A stretch of 42,289 bases of DNA from a virus. Below, one piece after another: positions 38,773 to 42,289 of the stretch. How positions within the stretch are numbered: the first letter of the stretch is position 1; every line of letters starts with the position of its first letter. Location: positions 1 to 42,289 of the IMG/VR virus record IMGVR_UViG_3300032291_003009. The stretch is one strand, 5' to 3'. Under the pieces are notes generated by a model. That model did no database searches, was not told the origin of the DNA, and was given only the letters and a program-made list of their open reading frames with translations. The translations under genes and the position numbers were made by a program.

Positions 38773-38984
38773 AACGCTGATGCTTCTTCGGGGTTAGCAG
38801 GACGATCATCCACCTTTAGGGAGATGAATGGGCCAAACTTGCCATCCCTCTGCCATCCCACGATCTTGGTCTTGGTTGCGCCACCATCCGTGGAGAACCA
38901 TCCACGATGGGAAGGTGCCTTTGGGTTGGTTGCTTTAGTGTTTAGGTTGAGGATGCATTGCCATGCATTACTTGGTGCGTTCAT
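38769..38984 (-). CDS. Hypothetical 71-residue protein
   Basis: The N-terminal half is polar. The second half (TKTKIVGWQRDGKFGPFISLKVDD) has the strand-turn-strand look of small single-stranded-DNA-associated or OB-like proteins seen near phage recombination genes. It lies between the exonuclease and the nuclease-like gene, with TTGA overlap downstream. The similarity is weak; I do not assign a function. Confidence 0.52.
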   Translation of the reverse strand: MNAPSNAWQCILNLNTKATNPKAPSHRGWFSTDGGATKTKIVGWQRDGKFGPFISLKVDDRPANPEEASAF

Positions 38985-39717
38985 TCTTGTGTGCCTCCAG
39001 TTCTCGTCCGAGTGCGAGCAGTTTTAGGAATACGTCCCAGTACCTAGTTAAGGAACTGGCTAGCCGAGCATCGGTCTCGACATCCTTTGGTTTCTTCTTG
39101 CCGATTCGGACAAGGATCACCTTGTCGATGGGGAAGGTGGGGTAGCGCTCAGCCCACAGATTCACGTAGGCTGATTGCTGGTAAAAAAAGTCATCGTAAA
39201 TTTTCCCGCTGGTCTTGTAGTCGATGAGGACAACGCTTCCTTCTTCGTCAATGGCAACAAGGTCTAGCGTTCCACCAAACTTGTGCTTCTCGGATACGAG
39301 CTGTGCCTCGCAGGCAATAGGGAAGAGCTTGTCTTTATGCTCGTCCCAAAAATCGTCAGCGTTCTTAGTAGCGATGTTGATCTGGTTTGCTTCTTCGTGC
39401 GTGCATGAGAAGGATTCCGAACCCTTCACACCAGTAGTGCGTCTGTGCAAGTGATGGTGAGTTGCAGTGCCTACACGCCCAGCCGACTTCTTAATATCAT
39501 CGTACTTATAGCCACGCCTTGTTACGCTAGCCACCCACGAAAAAAGGTCTTTGGGGATTAGGGAAGTGTAAGTCGTTGCACCATAAACTTGTTCGCCACT
39601 AGCCAGATAGTACTTCTGGTGGGGCTCATCAAAGTCCAGAGGCTTGGGCTGCTCGAGCAGTGGCAGTCCTGCTCGAGTCAGCTTGGCCTTAAGGCTCTTA
39701 GTTATTTTGGGAGCCAC
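38968..39717 (-). CDS. RecB/Cas4-like PD-(D/E)XK exonuclease
   Basis: The protein has 249 residues. The catalytic core is in the usual order: His in ATHHHLH (about residue 87), Asp152 in GGTLDLVAID, Asp166 and Lys168 in LIDYKTS, and the QxxxY motif QQSAYVNLW. This is the RecB-nuclease/Cas4/lambda-exonuclease type. It would chew double-strand ends to make single strands for the annealing protein encoded just upstream, with which it overlaps by 16 bp. Such exonuclease-annealase pairs drive phage recombination. Confidence 0.82.
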   Translation of the reverse strand: MAPKITKSLKAKLTRAGLPLLEQPKPLDFDEPHQKYYLASGEQVYGATTYTSLIPKDLFSWVASVTRRGYKYDDIKKSAGRVGTATHHHLHRRTTGVKGSESFSCTHEEANQINIATKNADDFWDEHKDKLFPIACEAQLVSEKHKFGGTLDLVAIDEEGSVVLIDYKTSGKIYDDFFYQQSAYVNLWAERYPTFPIDKVILVRIGKKKPKDVETDARLASSLTRYWDVFLKLLALGRELEAHKNERTK

Positions 39718-40289
39718 GTAGTGAAAGCCTTCTTAAACTTTGGAAGGTTGCTGAATATGGACTTGATCGTGGCAGTTGGCAGTGACTCCACGCCAGTGGC
39801 ATCTCCAATGTCCTTGCCCTTCGTTCTTAGGAACTCGAGAACGCTAGCCTCTGGCACGTCCTTAACTTCCTTGAGAATCGCATCGCACATTTCGCCAATA
39901 GTCTCTTCGGCGCTCGGGAGTGTCACAACATTCTCTGGCTTTGGGGCTGAGATAGCTGGAGCTTCCGCTCTGCGCTGAGCTTCCTGTATCTCCTCGAGCG
40001 AGGCGATACCACGAGACGAGCTGATTCCTGCGAATGCTATGGCTCGGCCTAGAGCACTCGTCTCCGCATCCTCGAGTGGACATGTGGCTTGTGCTCGCTG
40101 TCCAGTAAGATCAAGACGGAAGCTTGCCGTCCCAATATATTTCTTTCCGTCCAATGAAATAGTTACTTGCGTGTATCCCCACTTTTCCTGCACCATCGTT
40201 ATGCGTGACTCCAACACTTCCATCTGCTTTTGGTTCGCTAGTTGCACTCTCTCTGCCACTGTCACATACTGCGCTGGATCGAATCTCAT
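39702..40289 (-). CDS. Single-strand annealing protein, ERF/Sak-like
   Basis: The protein has 195 residues from the ATG at 40289, ten bases after AAAGGA; an in-frame TTG at 40328 is less likely. Motifs include the strand pattern GYTQVTISLDGKKYIGTASF and AETSALGRAIAFAGI, the hallmark of ERF- and Rad52-type phage annealing proteins (S/T-A-x-GRA-x-x-x-AG). A helical, charged C-terminus (VVTLPSAEETIGEMCDAIL) may contact partners. Its neighbour is the exonuclease, giving the classical recombination pair. It is preceded by an HTH gene that overlaps its start in another frame. Confidence 0.72.
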   Translation of the reverse strand: MRFDPAQYVTVAERVQLANQKQMEVLESRITMVQEKWGYTQVTISLDGKKYIGTASFRLDLTGQRAQATCPLEDAETSALGRAIAFAGISSSRGIASLEEIQEAQRRAEAPAISAPKPENVVTLPSAEETIGEMCDAILKEVKDVPEASVLEFLRTKGKDIGDATGVESLPTATIKSIFSNLPKFKKAFTTWLPK

Positions 40290-40545
40290 CTTTTTTATAT
40301 CCTTTCTGGATTGATTTAATTCTTTCAAAACGATTCCTAATGGCTTTGGTTAACACCGCATTTCCGTTAAGAACTGCAATCACATCCCCGAGATTTACCA
40401 GCCTTCTATTTGCTGGGCTCCTTGGAATCTTATTTCGAAGCAACCATGAACGAACAGAGCTATCTGAGTTAACTGCAAGTAGGCTTTTCAGCCTATTAGC
40501 TGGCACCCATTCTGTGGTATTGTGGCTGGCGATCACTGTGTGCAC
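40111..40545 (-). CDS. Helix-turn-helix DNA-binding protein (excisionase/repressor candidate), long overlap
   Basis: From a GTG at about 40545 the frame gives about 144 residues; the exact start is uncertain and a longer frame extends to 40818. TTEWVPANRLKSLLAVNSD, SSVRSWLLRNKIPRSPANRR and LVNLGDVIAVLNG form a MerR/excisionase-type winged HTH. It is next to the integrase, but transcribed away from it. The last 60 residues read through the beginning of the annealing-protein gene in another frame and look non-protein-like, so the true product may be shorter, or joined to it by a frameshift. A reader of the GGACA palindrome is an appealing but unsupported role. Confidence 0.5.
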   Translation of the reverse strand: MHTVIASHNTTEWVPANRLKSLLAVNSDSSVRSWLLRNKIPRSPANRRLVNLGDVIAVLNGNAVLTKAIRNRFERIKSIQKGYKKDEIRSSAVCDSGRESATSEPKADGSVGVTHNDGAGKVGIHASNYFIGRKEIYWDGKLPS

Positions 40546-40687
40546 GCTAGCCACGCATTGCACATTATGTATAGTACCAAAGTGTCTTAGTGCGTAAGTA
40601 GAAGTTTTAGCAAGTAGCAAAATTAGATTCCCTACTACATGAAAATAGAGCTTGCAACGCATAATGCCGACTCCGTAGTGTTTGGCT

Positions 40688-40951
40688 ATGCAACACAGAA
40701 AAACAGCAATATCGAGACCAGCGGGGAAACCCTTGGCTCCTAACATTGGATGGCGTGCTCCCGCCGAATTGCGGGATCGCCTATTGAAATTCAGCCAGAC
40801 CACTGGCTGGAGCTGCAATCATTGTGCAGTGGACTTGGTCGAGGCAGCTCTCGACATTATTTATAACCCAGAAAAACCACTTCACCGCTCCATCGTAATT
40901 GGTCGGGCGCTGATAAAGGAGACTGGCCATGGCCTCACTCAAAAAACGTAA
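40688..40951 (+). CDS. Ribbon-helix-helix-like protein upstream of integrase
   Basis: The protein has 87 residues from the ATG at 40688; a TTG two codons earlier is possible. NIGWRAPAELRDRLLKFSQTTGWSCNHCAVDLVEAAL has the strand-helix-helix arrangement and the W/G turn of RHH DNA-binding proteins. The last 23 bp overlap the integrase start, so expression is linked. It may autoregulate the integrase or control lysogeny; RHH dimers usually bind short palindromes. Confidence 0.55.
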   Translation: MQHRKTAISRPAGKPLAPNIGWRAPAELRDRLLKFSQTTGWSCNHCAVDLVEAALDIIYNPEKPLHRSIVIGRALIKETGHGLTQKT

Positions 40952-41921
40952 CGGAGTTTGGTACGTAGGATACAACGAGCTTGGCAAGTGGAAGCTTGTC
41001 ACCACCAAGATACGTACTGATGGCAAAGAGCCACCAGCAGAGGTGCTGGCCATACGCAACGAGATAGAGAGAAGGGTGGCTGGTGCCAAATATGGGGTGA
41101 CTTCTTTACGCAAGGTGAGCGTAACAAGCGCAGCTAAAGAGTGGGTACGTTGTGGTGCAAGTAAAAGCACGAATCAGTGTAGGGTCACTGCTCTAAAAGG
41201 CATTGAGAGATGGGCTAATCGAAACGTGGACGAGATAACTAAGGTGGACGGAGCAGAGTATATAGCCGAGTTATGCTCTAGCGGTTTGGCCCCAAACACA
41301 GTGAAGGTAAGGGTACAGCTTCTCAGAGCTTGGTGGATGTGGTGTGCAGACAGGGGCATGTGCGATGCGATGTTCTGCCCATTCAGTCAAAAGCTTGTCA
41401 CCCTAAAGAATGTGCAAGTGCGTCCGAAGAGGGCGCTAACAAAAGAAGAGCAGGAAAAGATTATTCACCACCTCAAGGGGAAGACGTTAACAGTTACGAT
41501 GATTGGCCTTTATTCTGGCAGTAGGATTAGTGAATGTTTGGGGGTTACCCCAGACAGCGTTAGCTATGAAAAGAAGCTCATCACTATCATTGATGCCAAG
41601 AGTAAGAGGCAAATCTTTAAGCCACTTCACCCTAGGCTCATGTCATATCTTCAAGGTATCAGCCAAGAGGATTGGCCTATGGGTCTATCCACAAGCATGG
41701 CCTACTTCCAGTTTAAGGCTGCTGCCATGGCTGCTGGGTGCCCAGAGGCAAGCCACCACTACCTTCGTTACACTCTTGCCCAAGAGCTCCTCCATGCTGG
41801 CGTGGATGCTAGGCAAGCTTCGGCAATCGTTGGCCACTCAGTGCTTGTCCACACACAAGTCTACGCCCATGCAGATGCCCAGCGATTATCCTCAGCGCTG
41901 GACAAATGCTTCCCGCAGTAA
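40929..41921 (+). CDS. int: Tyrosine recombinase, phage integrase
   Basis: The protein has 330 residues. GGAG stands 9 bases upstream of the ATG. Residues 1-60 form the arm-binding domain (LKKRNGVWYVGYNELGKWK), 65-160 the core-binding helical domain, 165-330 the catalytic domain. Catalytic residues: Arg199 in GSRISECLG, Lys near 228 in AKSKRQ, His277-xx-Arg280 in HHYLRYTL, His303 in VGHS, and the nucleophile Tyr312 in QVYAH. It integrates the phage at a host att site and, with an excisionase, reverses this. A repeat-rich non-coding stretch follows, the likely attP. Confidence 0.88.
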   Translation: MASLKKRNGVWYVGYNELGKWKLVTTKIRTDGKEPPAEVLAIRNEIERRVAGAKYGVTSLRKVSVTSAAKEWVRCGASKSTNQCRVTALKGIERWANRNVDEITKVDGAEYIAELCSSGLAPNTVKVRVQLLRAWWMWCADRGMCDAMFCPFSQKLVTLKNVQVRPKRALTKEEQEKIIHHLKGKTLTVTMIGLYSGSRISECLGVTPDSVSYEKKLITIIDAKSKRQIFKPLHPRLMSYLQGISQEDWPMGLSTSMAYFQFKAAAMAAGCPEASHHYLRYTLAQELLHAGVDARQASAIVGHSVLVHTQVYAHADAQRLSSALDKCFPQ

Positions 41922-41958
41922 ACTAGTATCAAACCGATACAAATACCGCACAATCGAT

Positions 41959-41974
41959 TGTTCGGTTTTGTCTG
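41959..41974 (+). repeat. Arm-type direct repeat (variant copy)
   Basis: TGTTCGGTTTTGTCTG is a one-base shorter form of the 18-bp repeat at 41981. It lies 22 bp from it, in the same orientation, just downstream of the integrase stop. Confidence 0.45.
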
Positions 41975-41980
41975 ATTTTT

Positions 41981-41998
41981 TGTTCGGTTTTTGTCTAG
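41981..41998 (+). repeat. Direct repeat TGTTCGGTTTTTGTCTAG, copy A
   Basis: The 18-bp sequence recurs exactly at 42166-42183, 185 bp further on and in the same orientation. It is a candidate integrase arm-binding site or att-associated repeat. Confidence 0.6.
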
Positions 41999-42117
41999 TC
42001 GAATGGTCTAAATTTACAACGCACCGCAACTCAGAACAACGCAGTGAGACGATTGGACTCAATAAGCTTGGTACTATTTATGCGTAACAGAGTGGGGTTT
42101 TAATATGTCGGATAGTC

Positions 42118-42137
42118 TGTCCGAATACTGACGGACA
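42118..42137. repeat. Inverted repeat, candidate recombination core
   Basis: TGTCCG and CGGACA arms flank the 8-base spacer AATACTGA. Inverted arms with a 6-8 bp spacer match the layout of tyrosine-recombinase core sites. A nested TCGGA/TCCGA pair overlaps it (42108-42124). A transcription-stop hairpin is an alternative, but no T tract follows. Confidence 0.35.
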
Positions 42138-42166
42138 CTTAAAATGCAGTGTTTTACAGAGGCTCT

Positions 42167-42289
42167 GTTCGGTTTTTGTCTAGGTGCGTTTTTGGTCGGC
42201 ACATTCAAATAGTATAGCTTCCTTGTGCCGTCTAATCTGAAGTCCATTCAGCGTGTGCCAATGGCTCATGTTTCGGATTAATTTAGGAA
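42167..42289. repeat. Terminal direct repeat (right copy), includes duplicate endolysin 3' end
   Basis: Identical to bases 1-123. The copy of the endolysin end here is part of the same gene on the circular molecule and is not a second gene. Confidence 0.9.

Larger units (their letters stand above)
41922..42166. other. Putative attP region
   Basis: This non-coding stretch between the integrase and the endolysin has the repeat structure expected of attP: three direct repeats of the type TGTTCGGTTTTTGTCTAG (41959-41974 variant with one T fewer, 41981-41998, and 42166-42183), and an inverted repeat TGTCCG-AATACTGA-CGGACA at 42118-42137. Position beside int is the strongest support. No tRNA fragment was recognised, so the core cannot be set. 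Confidence 0.5.

Overview
The window is a complete, circular-mapping genome of a temperate podovirus-like tailed phage. Bases 1-123 are repeated exactly at 42167-42289, which is what an assembler leaves at the ends of a circular contig, so the unique genome is about 42,166 bp. Overlapping TM/lipoprotein (Rz/Rz1-like) genes and several lipobox lipoproteins point to a diderm (Gram-negative-type) host. I cannot name the host from the sequence. Tail genes resembling those of aquatic phages hint at an aquatic source, but only weakly.

Layout. (1) 14-26637, minus strand, is the late module. Read in transcription order it holds the small and large terminase subunits, a three-gene lysis-like cluster, portal, a small conserved protein, scaffold, an N4-gp56-type major capsid protein, small head proteins, a LamG-type lectin protein, a lipoprotein/TM pair, an S74-autoprocessed tail fibre, a glycine-rich adhesin, tail adaptor and nozzle proteins, four virion/ejection proteins ending in one of 2485 residues, and an endolysin. 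The order closely follows the T7 plan (gp11-gp16 analogues). (2) 26638-27867 is a 1.2 kb non-coding control region between divergent transcription units. It carries copies of a palindrome, GGACA-N5-TGTCCTA. (3) 27868-33780, plus strand, is an accessory operon: a DUF3150-like helical protein, a MoxR-type AAA+ ATPase, a protein combining an HExxH metallopeptidase-like domain with a VWA domain, then eight mostly unknown small genes, ending at a clear rho-independent terminator (33800-33838). (4) 33872-40545, minus strand, is the early/replication-recombination module: an HTH protein, a single-strand annealing protein, a RecB/Cas4-like exonuclease, a DnaB-like helicase, several PD-(D/E)XK proteins, a 2OG-Fe(II) oxygenase and small genes. 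(5) 40688-41921, plus strand, is an RHH protein and a tyrosine integrase, followed by a repeat-rich putative attP.

The phage integrates through its own tyrosine recombinase. It carries a recombination pair (exonuclease plus annealing protein) and a helicase, but I see no DNA polymerase or primase, so it probably uses host replication. At least eighteen gene junctions are ATGA, GTGA or TTGA four-base overlaps, so translational coupling is pervasive. These junctions also expose genes of 45-55 codons that are easy to miss (24325-24492, 31650-31817, 32050-32190, 37854-37991).

The strongest candidates for something new are the DUF3150/MoxR/HExxH-VWA operon with its structured leaders and operator-like palindromes, the mini lysis cluster between terminase and portal, and the two-frame overlap at 38244-38772.
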